Source of the DNA: Chrysoporthe austroafricana
Lineage: Eukaryota; Ascomycota; Sordariomycetes; Diaporthales; Cryphonectriaceae
Direction of reading: 5' to 3'
DNA: 64,000 nt
NCBI GenBank assembly: GCA_001051155.2
Contig: JYIP02000006.1
Span: 3,162,001 to 3,226,000, forward strand
Part shown: positions 32,397 to 43,190 of the stretch, piece after piece
How the letters are laid out: the number at the start of each line of letters is the position of its first letter
Numbering within the stretch: position 1 is the first letter of the stretch
The notes under the pieces: generated by a model
Told to the model about the DNA's origin: nothing
Databases searched by the model: none
What the model saw: the letters and a program-made list of their open reading frames with translations, nothing else
Program-made: the position numbers and the translations under genes

Positions 32397-34836
32397 TTAC
32401 TTTTTCGACGATTTCCTCGCCGGCGCACCGCCCCCGAACCAGCTCATCGCCTTCTTCTTCCGGTCCCCAGACTTGCCCCTCCGGCCCTCCCGGCCGACAT
32501 CCACAATCTCGACATTTTGCCCCATTCTCGGGCCCGGCTGGCCGCCGAACATGTGCATCCGCGCGCCCTCTGGCGGGATCGGCGGCCCCTGCTGCTGGGG
32601 GTGGCGGTGCCCGCCGCCGCCCGCCGCCGCGTTCGCGCGTGCGCGCATGGCCGCCTGGATGAAGGCCTGGCGGTGTTCGGGCGGGATCCCGGGGGGGATC
32701 CGAATGGCTTCCGGGAAGCCGTGGGCCCCGCCAGCACCTCCGTGCGCGTGCGCGTGGCCTCGCAGGGGGTGCCTCTGCGGGGGCCACATCTTCATGGTGA
32801 TCTGCCAGCCCGGCTGGATCGTCGTGTCCCAGATCTCCTTGAGGATGAGCTCCCCCTCGGGGCCCTCGAGGTCGTAGTGGCCCTCGCGGACGTTCGGGCC
32901 GAGGTCGTCGATGTGTTCGAAGGCTTGGGAGATGAGGCGCTCCATGGTCTGGGAATAGTGACGTTAGCACCGACGCGAGGTAGGACAGAGAGTCTCTTCT
33001 GGTAGACGTACCGGCCACCTCGAGGCGAGGCGGAAGGGAAAGCTGTACTTCCTCCCCACGGCGTCCTTGAATTTGATGGGCTCCTTTTCCGCCTCGCCAG
33101 CGGGCGCCTTCTCCGCGGCAGCCTTCTCCTCCGCTTCCTTGGCCTCGGCCAGGATCCTCCTTCTCAGCTCCTCGTCGTCCTTCTTCTGCTGCTCTGCCTT
33201 GGCCGCAGCCTCCGCGGCAGCGAGACGCGCCTCGTCCTCGAACCGGAGCTTGGCTGCGGCTTCTGCCTTGGCAGCCTCCTCGGCAGCCTTCTTCTCCTCG
33301 GCCATCTTGGCCTCGTACTCCTCAATGGCCTTTTGCCTGGCCTCCTTCTCCGCGAGCTCCTTCCGAGCCTGATCCTCGGCAGCTTTTGCCTCGGCAGCTA
33401 TCCTCGCCTCCTCAGCGGCCTTCTGGTCGGCCAACAGTTTCTCCTTGGCCTGGGTCTCGATCAGCAGCCTCTGTTTCTCCAGCTCAAGCTTGCGCTCCTC
33501 CTCGGCGGCTTTGGCGGCCTCGTACTTCTCCCTGGCGTCGCGCTCGGCCTTCTCCAGGGCCAACGCGTGCTCCCTCTGCCGCTTCTCCTCCTCCCTCCTC
33601 TCGTGCTCGATGCGCTCGCGCTCCTCGCGCGCCGCTTGGGCCTTCAGCTCGGCCTCCACCCTCCGGCGCTCCTCCTCCACCTTGCGCGCCTCCTCGAGAC
33701 GCTCGAGCGCCGCCGCCTCGGCCGCTATCCGCGCGACCTCGATCTCCTTCTTGGCGACCTCCTGGGCCTCCCTCATCGCCTCCATGCGCTCCTTGAACTG
33801 CCTCTCGGCGTCCTCCCGGATCTTCTTCTCCACGTCTGCCTGCCGCTTGGCCTCGTCTGCCCTGGCCCGCTCTAGCTGCAGCTGCTCGAGCTGCAGCTTC
33901 ATCCTCTCGAACTCGGGGTCTGGCTTCCTCTCTTCCGGCTCAGGCGTCTTCGGGCCGCCTGCCACGGTCGCCGGGGGCGCGGGTGGGTTCGAGTACATCA
34001 AGTGCTGGAGATGGTGTGGCATCCCATAGCCTGACGGACCGACCGGCCCCGCGCCGCCGAAGAACCCGGGCTGCTGGTACGGCAACATCTCGCGGCCGCG
34101 GTCATAGAACCCACTGTGCGGGGTGAAGGGGTTGCCAAACGGCACCATCTGCCCACCGTAGGGCGCAGGGTGGCCATACCCACTGACGCCGCTATGTGGG
34201 TACCCGGGCTGCCTGTCGTAGTACGACGCGCCTGGCGGCGCGTAGGGGCCGGGGCCGCGCGGGCCGTAGAACTCGGATGTGTTGTCGCTACTCATGGCCC
34301 CTGCCATGTATTCAGACCCAGGCACGGGCGCGAACGGCAGAGGAATCTGGGCCGGATTTGAGTGGGCGCGGGGCGGTCGCTGGCGAGGGATGCTGTGTTG
34401 GCGCGATGGGTAGCGCTGTCCAGGACGGGGACGCGCTCGGCCGCCAGGCTGGGTATAGAACTCTGCTGTGGCTGAGGCGGAGTCGTCAGGATCGATGTCC
34501 TCGTCTTCTGTTGTTTCGTCGGCTAGCGACTCGGTCTGGTCTTGGTCGTAGTCGTCGTGCGTATCGTCCTCCTCGTCGGTGGTCGATACGGAAGGGGAGG
34601 ACCGCTGACTCGTGTGAGGAATTCTGAGCCTTTCTCTGCACGGCGGAACACAACGGGGCAGGGTGGTCAGCGTTTGTATCTAGGATACGCGGGGAGGGGA
34701 AGGTGGATGAACTAAAACTAGGGCGCACAACTAGGGGTAAACAAAGTAGAGAGGGGGGGGCGGGCGTGAGGGAGAGTGCGCCTCGGCAGGATTCCAGAAG
34801 AAAAGAGGCAGAACGGAGGGCTGCTCACCGAGACAT
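32397..34836 (-). CDS. Coiled-coil protein with C-terminal fungal ubiquitin-like domain
   Basis: Three exons: 34836-34829 (only 8 nt, ATGTCTCG), 34635-33012 and 32948-32397, all in phase, 727 residues. The start MSRERLRIPHTSQRS is followed by an acidic Thr/Asp/Glu region and a Gly/Pro/Tyr-rich region (about 110-200). A very long charged coiled coil of Ala/Glu/Lys/Arg runs from about 230 to 525. A ubiquitin-like fold domain (fungal ULD_2 type) then begins at IKFKDAVGRKYSFPFRLASRW. It continues with TMERLISQAFEHIDDLGP, HYDLEGPEGELILKEIW and TTIQPGWQITMKMW. The C-terminus is His/Pro/Gln-rich and ends in a basic segment with MSWFGGGAPARKSSKK. The domain is common in filamentous fungi, but I know no established function. 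The coiled coil suggests self-association. Confidence 0.85.
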
Positions 34837-35067
34837 TGGTAGAGAGTAGTCACGGGCTGATATCCTCTGCGCCCGACGATCTGCGAGGAGATAGCCGGAG
34901 CAAAAGCGTCTTGTCGTCAAGGAACGGCAGAGAGAGAGACGAGTGTGGACCGGTGGCAACTGGAACGGAACCCAGGACTATATCGTGGCTGTTTATCAGT
35001 GCAATCAACCCCACCGCACTGTGAAGCAGGCCAGACTGACGCAGCTTGTGTGACGGAGTCGGACCTG

Positions 35068-35115
35068 GGTGTGTGCGTGTATGTGTGTGTAGGTGTGTGT
35101 GTGTGTGTGTGTGTG
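35068..35115. repeat. GT dinucleotide microsatellite
   Basis: Imperfect (GT)n with interspersed GC/AT variants, including an uninterrupted run of about 12 GT units near 35091-35114. Confidence 0.8.
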
Positions 35116-37020
35116 CGTACGCAAGTGCTGGCCCTCGGGTCCGCTGACAACAGGAAGAGCAGGCCGGACGAATGAGATGGCGAAGGAAAGGATTGTGTAT
35201 TCCAGATCAAAGGGAGGGGAGGCGAGTGGAGAGGCACTGGAGGGTATGGCGCTCCGAGGCTGCAGGGAAGACCGGCGGGCTGTGCGTGTAAGTCCTGATC
35301 TGCCCTAGCGTTCTGGGTGCGAGCCTCTCGACCTGGCCAGGTCAGCCTGGTCGGATGGCCAGTGGCAGAAGTTGGGCTGCAAGAACGACAGGCGGATCGG
35401 GTACCGTTCTGGGTCAGCCTCGACGTTGCGGTGTGGAAGCGATCTGCTCCGGCCTTGGGCTGCCAGCTGGGCGTGAGCGATTAACGAAAACCCCGGAAGC
35501 GCTGGTGCTGGTGGTGTGTCTAGAAGGTTCGTGTAGTGTTTTGGGGGTGACACTGGGGCCAGGCGGGCTGAGTGGCTTCCACGGATCTGGGGGTGCACAG
35601 ATGGTTGACCGGAGGGGGCCAGCCCTGGGTTGATTATGCACTGCCTGGCTGGTAAGACTTGACCTGATCGCGCGGTGACCGGTGGGCTGGCAAACTGGCG
35701 GAGGAAGAGCCGTGGTAGTATGGGTCAGACGTCCCGGCTACTGCAGTTGTGCAGGCAGTCTAATGCTCTGTAGCCAGGTTGCCAGGCATCCAGTCTCGGG
35801 CGACAGGCCGGCAGTGAGAGCAATGCGAGATGCACGATGACGGTCACGGAGCGCAGTCAGGTGTTGAGGAGGAGGGCCCGCCACCGAAAATCTGGTAACA
35901 GTCGTTCGAGCGTCGAAACGAGAATCCAGCCGCCCGTGCTCGCCTCCCACCACCACCACCCCTCCCCTTCGGATGCATCCGTCAGAGCAGATCTCGGAGG
36001 GGCGATTGCATCTGCCCCTCCTTCACGAGACCCCGTTCGGGCCAGGGACGTGTGGTGTTTCACTGGCGGTGGTTGAGATGATCCCAACAACGGAGACATT
36101 CTGGCACTGTCAAGCATAATTTCTCGCAAGGATTCCTGAGCATAAGGTGCCGCGCGCGGATCTGCAGACAGACCTCTATCTGCAGACTCCTCCTCTGCGT
36201 CGGCCGGCAGGCGCTCGCTTCACGACATACGTCTGGCTGACTGCACGGCGCGAGGCTCTGCCAGGCTAGGTCCAAACAGACTTCAGGGAATACCCGTCGG
36301 CCTAATCGCTCGACCCGAGACTAGAGAGTAGCGGCTCAAGGATGGGCTGTGGTTGAGGCGGCGGTCTCAAGACCCGGCGACGCGGGCCCGGCGAATGGCT
36401 AGAGGATATCCTCTCGTGTTTCGAAAGGGCTCGGTGCCGTTGGTCTGGCCAGACCGGTTCGGCTTGCGGTCTTTGCTGCTGCGAAGCTGCACGTGTATGC
36501 CTGTCGCCGGGCCACAAGGCGCCCCTGGCCAGTCATGCAAGCCGGCCTCTATGCACGTCGGAAGTTCCGCTGATCGTCTGTGGTGTGTGCTGGTCCGGCT
36601 TATTCAATGGAAACCACCTGCCGGAGGCGGCGGGCTTGTGTGAGACTGAGACTGGCTTTGACAGGTGCAACCAAGGCGTTTCTGGCTATGCTAGCTCTCT
36701 GGAGGGTTGGCCGCCTCTCGCCGCTGCGCCGCGGATTAGGGAGGATTACCGGCGCCAGCAGCCATGCAGCACACGCTGGGATGTGCCCCAGATGCGAGTT
36801 CCCACTTTGCCTTTGTCCCCCTCCTCTTCGCTTGCTCGTATAACCAGCTTCAGTTAGGTACACCATCTACTGTCCGGGTCAATTGGGCAAAAAATTTGAT
36901 GCTAGTGAAAATCGGCGCTGGTAGCAGTTGTTTGGTTCTTCGTGGACTGTGAAATTCCTATCAGAATGATATGTCGATGGACCCACTGACAGAGCGCACG
37001 ACGTCCCCAGCCTCACCAAC

Positions 37021-37064
37021 GACTACATGGGAGCAATGACATGACTACATGGGAGCAATGACAT
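37021..37064. repeat. Perfect 22-nt tandem duplication
   Basis: Two adjacent identical copies of a 22-nt unit starting GACTACATGGGAGC. Recent slippage-type duplication in intergenic DNA. Confidence 0.85.
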
Positions 37065-37561
37065 GTGTTCGGACCCGCTCAAGGTGCATAGGATGGATAC
37101 AGAGAAGTCATGACCACAGGCTATGAGCAAGCGAATGCGTCATTCAGGCTGGACCCCTGGGCTTCGATGCAGGTCCGGAGTTCGAACGAACGACAGTACG
37201 ATCAGCCTTCGCCACAAGCCTCTGGAAGCGCAGCCCAGAGTGCGTGGTGGCTGGGCCTTTCAGAATCCACCCCCGTGCCTTATTCCAAGCACTGACTTCC
37301 ACCACAGCTCCAGTCGACTGGCGCCACGTACGAGGTCGCTTGCCGGACTGCCTGCCCACGGCTCCACCGGATATGCAAGTCGTGGAGTATGGGCACCAAT
37401 AGTGCTTGCCGGAGCCTTCAACTGACCTCTAGCTGTCAGACTTAGCCCGTCCTCACGATGACTGACGCTCCAGATCTTGGTCTTGCTGGTGATTATGCAT
37501 GTCGACCAAGTCACTGGTCCAAGCACGTAGAGCCACAATACCTTGAGCACTACGGGAGCTC

Positions 37562-38703
37562 TCATCTGACGACGCCAGTGGATTCCCTAGAAAGAAGTTC
37601 GCGGGCGGCGGCAAGTTCCGACTCTTCGTAGCCACACCAGCCTTTTTCCTTGGAAGTGCTGCGGCGAATGATCTCCGAAAGCTTCTCTGTAGCCTTCTCA
37701 CTGAGCTTCTCGATGGTTAACTTGGCGGGGAACGAAAAGTCATCTAGATCAGTCTGCTTGCTGAACTTGGAGGGCTCGCTCAATATTTTTGTGGTGACCT
37801 GACAACTGATTAGCATGAATGGGCTAGTGCTACCTCCCTGGTTGACTGACCAACTTGAGGCCGTAGTAACCACGCAAATAGTCGTCGCAAAGCTCGATGC
37901 TTCTGCAAAATCTCTTCAGAGACTCCGCAAAATACTTGCGTGCGACGCCATCATCCGCACCGGGCGCGGTCGCGGCCATTAATTCCACCTCTCCGAGTCG
38001 GGCGTGGATCTGCGTCACCCAGTCAGCACCAACGTGCACTGTCTTGTCTTCACTATCACTGACATTCCAAGCATTTGGTGCCAACACCAAGACTTCCTCT
38101 AGAGAATAGATAGCCTGCGAGTACAAGCCCTGAGACAAGTAGATATCAGCAAGCTCGGCCCAGGACTCCGCGTCGACAGGACAGAAGTCCAACAGGGCTA
38201 TCAGCCCGGAAACTGCGTCGGAAGTACGGCCGAGTGAGCGCAACAATGTGATCCGTCGCTTCGTGATGGGCTACAGACAGTCAATAGCCGAAAGACCACT
38301 GGCGGACCCGAGACAAGCCACTGACGATGTTGGTATTATTCTCGGCCAGGATGGCATCGTATTCTTTGAGCACCTGCTCGAGCTCGGCATTGTTCGACGC
38401 GCCGGCCTCCTTGACCAGACCGGTAAAAGCCATGATCCGCTCATTGTCCTCACCGAATCGCTTCTCGAGCCTCTCGAGGCACTCGTGGGCGGACTCCTCA
38501 TCGCCCGTCCGGAGACATGACAGCAGAAGGTTCTCGTAGGTCACCCATAGCTCGGTGCTCTCTGGCGCGGAGAAGAGGGAAGTCAATGCCGACGACGAGA
38601 TGGTGCTCGGCGAGGTCTGGAGCACGTGTGGTGCGCGTTGCGACAGTTCGAGGGCCTGCGACGGAGACAGCTGGCTCGGCGGATGGAGGAGTGACGGGGC
38701 CAT
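37562..38703 (-). CDS. EMC2: ER membrane protein complex subunit 2 (TPR protein)
   Basis: Cytosolic TPR-repeat subunit that scaffolds the EMC insertase, which places tail-anchored and multipass proteins into the ER membrane. Four exons in phase 0: 38703-38326, 38270-38064, 38009-37851 and 37798-37562, for 326 residues. The helical TPR pattern is clear in LWVTYENLLLSCLRTGDEE, PITKRRITLLRSLGRTSDAV, DAESWAELADIYLSQGLYSQ and RGYYGLKLV. The motif PITKRRI is well conserved in the family. All three introns start with the uncommon donor GTCAGT. The middle one is only 54 nt, a multiple of three, without a stop, so retaining it would add 18 residues. Divergent from the AP-3 delta gene. Confidence 0.93.
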
Positions 38704-39301
38704 GATCGAGAGTGCTCTGCGCGTCGAGTAGAACGGTGAACGGGAACGGATCGTCGGGTCTGCACGAGAGAATAGGGTGGGAGAACTTGTCGAGGAACGT
38801 GGAGGGTGGTGCTACTCGAGATGTCTGGTGAAGCTATGGCGGAGCTATGGCAAGCTGAAAGACACGGCTACGGACAGCGTCCCTGGGAAGGAAGACCCGG
38901 TCCAGATGTTAGCTACTCACTATAGAAACCCCCTGGGGTGCGTATATGAAAAGGGTGGGGGTTGGCACCGTGGCGTGGGGCACGGGTAGGCGGCGATGAT
39001 GTGCTGGGGACCTGCTGTTGCCGCAGGCGCAGGGCGCTATAGCTTCGACTTGGGCTGACGAAGGACTGCGTGACGAACCTCTTTGCCCACTGCAGACCCG
39101 ACTTCCACCGAACGAGCCCGAACGATCTAAGTCGACACAGCGGAGGCAAGCCATGATTGCGCCTGCAAGATGATTACAAAAGACATACTCCAGATCCCAC
39201 CCACCTCCTCATCCTAAGTTCGAGCTGCACCTCCTCCCGGATCCGACCCAAACTCATCCAGGGCGACCTGAGAGAGGCGATCGCCTCGTGGTCTCGACAA
39301 G
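38704..39301. promoter_or_regulatory. Divergent promoter region of EMC2 and APL5
   Basis: About 600 bp between opposite starts; presumably contains both promoters. No further gene supported and no clear TATA box. Confidence 0.4.
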
Positions 39302-42300
39302 ATGTACGCTGTCACGCTCAATGACCGCGTCGAGAGTGCGCAGAAGCTGAGATGATGGCAGGTTCGAGAAGTCCCTCTACGACTTCATCCGCGGTCTGCG
39401 GAACCACAAGGGCGACGAGAAGGAATATATCCAGAACTGTCTGAAAGAATGTCGCGCCGAGGTTCGAACTCAGGACATGGGTTAGTCGGTTGTCTATTTC
39501 CTTTGTCGTCGACTTGCTTGGAGGCTGAGACGGCACTATAGATCTCAAGGCGACGGCCTTGCTGAAGCTCTGCTACCTCGAGATGATGGGCCACGACATG
39601 TCCTGGGCCTCTTTCCATGTCCTCGAGGTCATGTCGTCTGCCAAGTACCACCAGAAGCGCATTGGGTACTTGGCCGCCGTCCAGAGCTTCCGCCCTGACA
39701 CCGAAGTCCTGATGCTCGCCACAAATCTGATCAAGAAGGTTTGCACGTGGCCGATCCGCTCTTACAAGGACTGCCCGACGGTTAACAGCTGCTTCCAGGA
39801 CCTGGCTTCTCCTTCAGCGACGACGATAATCCTTCCGATCACTGCCCTCCCTCACGTCATCAACCCTTCGCTGGCCCTCTCAACACTGTCAGATCTTATA
39901 CCGCGTCTCACATCCAGCAACCCTTCGATTCGGAAGAAGACCATTGTCACATTATACAGATTAGCGCTAGTATATCCAGAAACACTGAGGGCAGCATGGC
40001 CGCAGATCAAGGATCGCCTCATGTCCCCGGACGAGGATCCCAGTGTCACGGCTGCCATTGTGAACGTCGTCTGTGAGCTGGGCTGGAGGCGGCCCAACGA
40101 CTTTCTACCGCTGGCACCGAGGCTGTTTGAACTTCTGGTAGATGGCAATAATAATTGGATGGCCATCAAGTTGATCAAGCTGGTACGTCTGGCTAGATAC
40201 GCGCGCAAGAAGAAGCGCTGACAGCTTGGCAGTTTGCTACCTTGACACCTTTGGAACCTCGACTTGTTCGAAAATTGCTGCCCCCTCTCACGGATCTAAT
40301 ACGGACCACACCAGCTATGTCTCTGCTGTACGAGTGTATCAATGGTATCATCCAAGGTGGTATCCTCGGAGACGCCGACAATATATCAGGCAGGGAAGAG
40401 ATCGCATCTCTGTGCGTCACGAAACTTAGAGGGATGATTATGGTCGACGGTGATCCGAACCGTAAGAGACAGCGCTTTCGCCTTCAATATACCGGGCTAA
40501 CCTTTCATCCGCAGTCAAATATGTCGCCCTGCTGGCTTTCAACAAGATCGTCATAACACACCCCTTTTTAGTTGCGCAGCAAGAGGATGTGATTATGGAG
40601 TGTATAGACAGTCCCGACATCACCATCCGTATTCAAGCCTTGAACTTGGTCAAAGGCATGGTCAGCAGCGACAATTTGATGTCAATAGTCAGCCGTCTCA
40701 TGAGGCAGCTGAAGAATTCAACTCCTTCCGCTCGGCCGTCGGTCCACCGACTTGAGACGGGCTCAGATGAGGACGTGGACGCTGAGGTCGCCATCAACCC
40801 ACACGAGAGAGAAGCCGAACAGGCGCCGCCACTGCCAGACGACTACAGGGTCGAGGTGATTGGCCGAATCTTGACGATGTGCTCCCAAGACAATTACAGC
40901 AATCTTGCCGATTTTGAATGGTACATTGACATCTTGACGCAACTTGTGCGCATGGCACCTGTCTCGCGACAAATGGACGACGGCCTCGAACAAACTGCGA
41001 CAACTACCCAATTATCGGCAGGGGACATATCAGAGAAGATCGGGAACGAGTTGAGAAGCGTGGCAGTAAAAGTCAAGGCAATTAGGCCAACTGCAGTGAA
41101 CGCCGCGGAGCTGATACTGCGCCAATACAGCATCGAGTCGAATTCAGCGCAACCAGTCACTTCAGGTGCACTGAGACCGGTTGCCTGGATCGTCGGAGAA
41201 TACTCTGACCAACTAACGTCTTCAGAAGATAGCTTGGGACACTTGCTGCAGGTAATACCACGTGCCAAATACCCGGATGTCCTGGCCTCTTGTCTGCAAG
41301 CCACGATTAAGATCTTCGCCCAGGTCGCCGGCAGCGACCTGGATATCTGGACATCGGAACGGAAGGCCAAGACATCCCTGTTGTTAGCACGGATAATACA
41401 CGTGCTGGAACCTCTGGCTCTTCACCCGAACCTCGAGGTTCAAGAGCGTGCCGTGGAATTCACTGAGCTGCTCAAGCTTACGTCTGAGGCGGTGTCTGGG
41501 CAGCCCACCTCAACCGACGAAGTCCAACAAGACCCACCACTGTTACTCACGCAGGCAATACCATCCTTGTTCATTGGGTGGGAGTTGAACTCTGTTGCTC
41601 CAGGTGCACAGAAGAATGTGCCAGTGCCAGCCGGGCTCGACCTTGATGAGCCTATCCATCCCAACCTCAATGGCTTGCTTTCTGCAGCGGACAATATCAC
41701 TCTTGGCACAGAAGAGGAAGACGAATTTGAGGTCTACTATCACCAGCGGCCGCCGCCGTCAACGGTCTCATCCAGCGAGCCTGCCATCAACAGGCTCGCA
41801 GACGCACCCGACGAAATTGCAACCTCATACCAGGCAAGCGAAGACAGCTATCTCGACGCCGACATCCTGGCAAGGCGGAAGGCAGAGCGCGACGAAAGGA
41901 ACAAAGACGACCCGTTTTACATCCAGGCGCCCAGTAGCCGCACCGGGACTTCGACGCCTATTCACAATATTCTGCAGACCGAGAACGGCCCTGATCTCGA
42001 TATCGACTCAATACCAGTCATGCAACTGGATCTCGGCAAAGTCGAGAGCGCAGGGCCGACGTCGAACCTCAGCTTGCGACCAAAACCACGGCAGCGTGTA
42101 GTCATCGCCAAGGATGAGAATCTAGTGGGTAGCGGCGGATCGACGCCGCGTAATTATGACTCAGAGAATAATAGCTCAGATGCCTTGACCAGGGCTCGTG
42201 CCAAGAAGCTCAAACAGTCGCTGCTGCAGGTCGACTCGAGCAACATTGGCAGCCTCCCACTTGAAGGCGGTGGGCACAACTCGAACGGCTCTGGGTATGA

Positions 42301-42658
42301 CTACGAGCGTCAAAAGCAAGAAGAAGCGGAAATGGCACAGGCTATGAAGGAGGTCGAGAGATTGCGGCTGGAGATGCAGAGGGCTAACGAGAGGATACAA
42401 GTTGCGCAGGGTGTAGATGTTGAAGGCACGGTGATCAAGAAGAGGAAGAAGAAGGCAACTAGACCAAAGGTTGAGGGCGAGGAAGGTAGCGAGTCTATTG
42501 CTACCAAAGTGAAGAAGAAAAAGAAGCCTACTGCTACGTCAGGGGACGCTGACGGAGAGAATGGGGAGGGTCAGGCTGCAGACGAAGGAGGGGCGGCGAT
42601 CAAGCCAAAGAAGAAAAAGAAGCCAAAGCCGCCCGTCGATATACAGGAGTCCGCCTAA
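39302..42658 (+). CDS. APL5: AP-3 adaptor complex, delta subunit
   Basis: Large subunit of the AP-3 coat that carries cargo from Golgi/endosome to the vacuole. Six exons fit in phase: 39302-39303 (AT only), 39362-39480, 39542-39738, 39799-40182, 40233-40461 and 40515-42658, for 1024 residues. The start codon is split: AT, a 58-nt intron, then G, giving the family start MFEKSLYDFIRGLRNHKG. The adaptin HEAT solenoid covers about residues 1-600, with YIQNCLKECRAEVRTQD, LEMMGHDMSWASFHVLEVM and QSFRPDTEVLMLATNLIKK. It is followed by an acidic hinge (DDPFYIQAPSS) and a Lys-rich, coiled-coil C-terminus with repeated KKKKK-type blocks, as in other delta adaptins. The third intron (60 nt) is stop-free in frame, but removing it restores the family sequence NLIKKDLASP. 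Confidence 0.95.
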
Positions 42659-43190
42659 GTTTCAATGGCGGGGAGATAAGAATAATACAATTATCCTAGT
42701 GGGCATCAGTGACACAGGATGTTCCTGGGCAATCCTCGCAAGGTCTGGATGGCGGCTTCACGCACATTGAAGCCGACAGCCACTCATGATGATAAAGGCT
42801 TCAAAGACACGTGTTTTATCTGAAAGCTCGATCCGAGACGACAGTCATACGAAGATAATGTTTTTCATAACGACAATCTGGGATTGGGAGAGGCGGATGC
42901 ACACAGCTATAGACGAGTCACATCTTACCCAAACACTCATATGTTACACCACCGGCTCACCTGATATCCTCCGAATGAATATGAAGACGGAATCCTAGGC
43001 GCCGATCGCTTGGTTGGTCAAAACCCTAGTCTTATACGCCATCCCAAAGGATGTCATCATGCCGGCGCCCTCGGTTTGAGCCGGAATCGGAGTCTATCTC
43101 CTCATAGACTTTGGGCACACGTTGCTCTATATCGAATTTGCCGCCCTGAGACCGGGAGGTTGGTATCTACTATTCAATGCCATCCTGGTC
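42659..43190. other. Short convergent intergenic region
   Basis: 3' flanks of APL5 and the queuine transferase subunit. Nothing further seen. Confidence 0.4.

Larger units (their letters stand above)
34837..37561. other. Gene-free 2.7 kb between the ULD gene and EMC2
   Basis: Upstream region of the ULD gene and 3' flank of EMC2. It contains a GT microsatellite at about 35068-35115 and a perfect 22-nt tandem duplication at 37021-37064. The many short open frames on both strands lack ATG starts, codon bias or recognisable motifs, so no gene is called. Confidence 0.45.

Noticed and set aside
33067..34029. Long plus-strand frames opposite the coiled-coil region of the ULD gene
   Set aside because: Complement of repetitive Ala/Glu/Lys codons; produces Ser/Leu-rich shadow sequence.
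37170..37200. GAGTTCGAACGAACGAC resembling a tRNA B box
   Set aside because: No A box at the right distance and no foldable arms around it.
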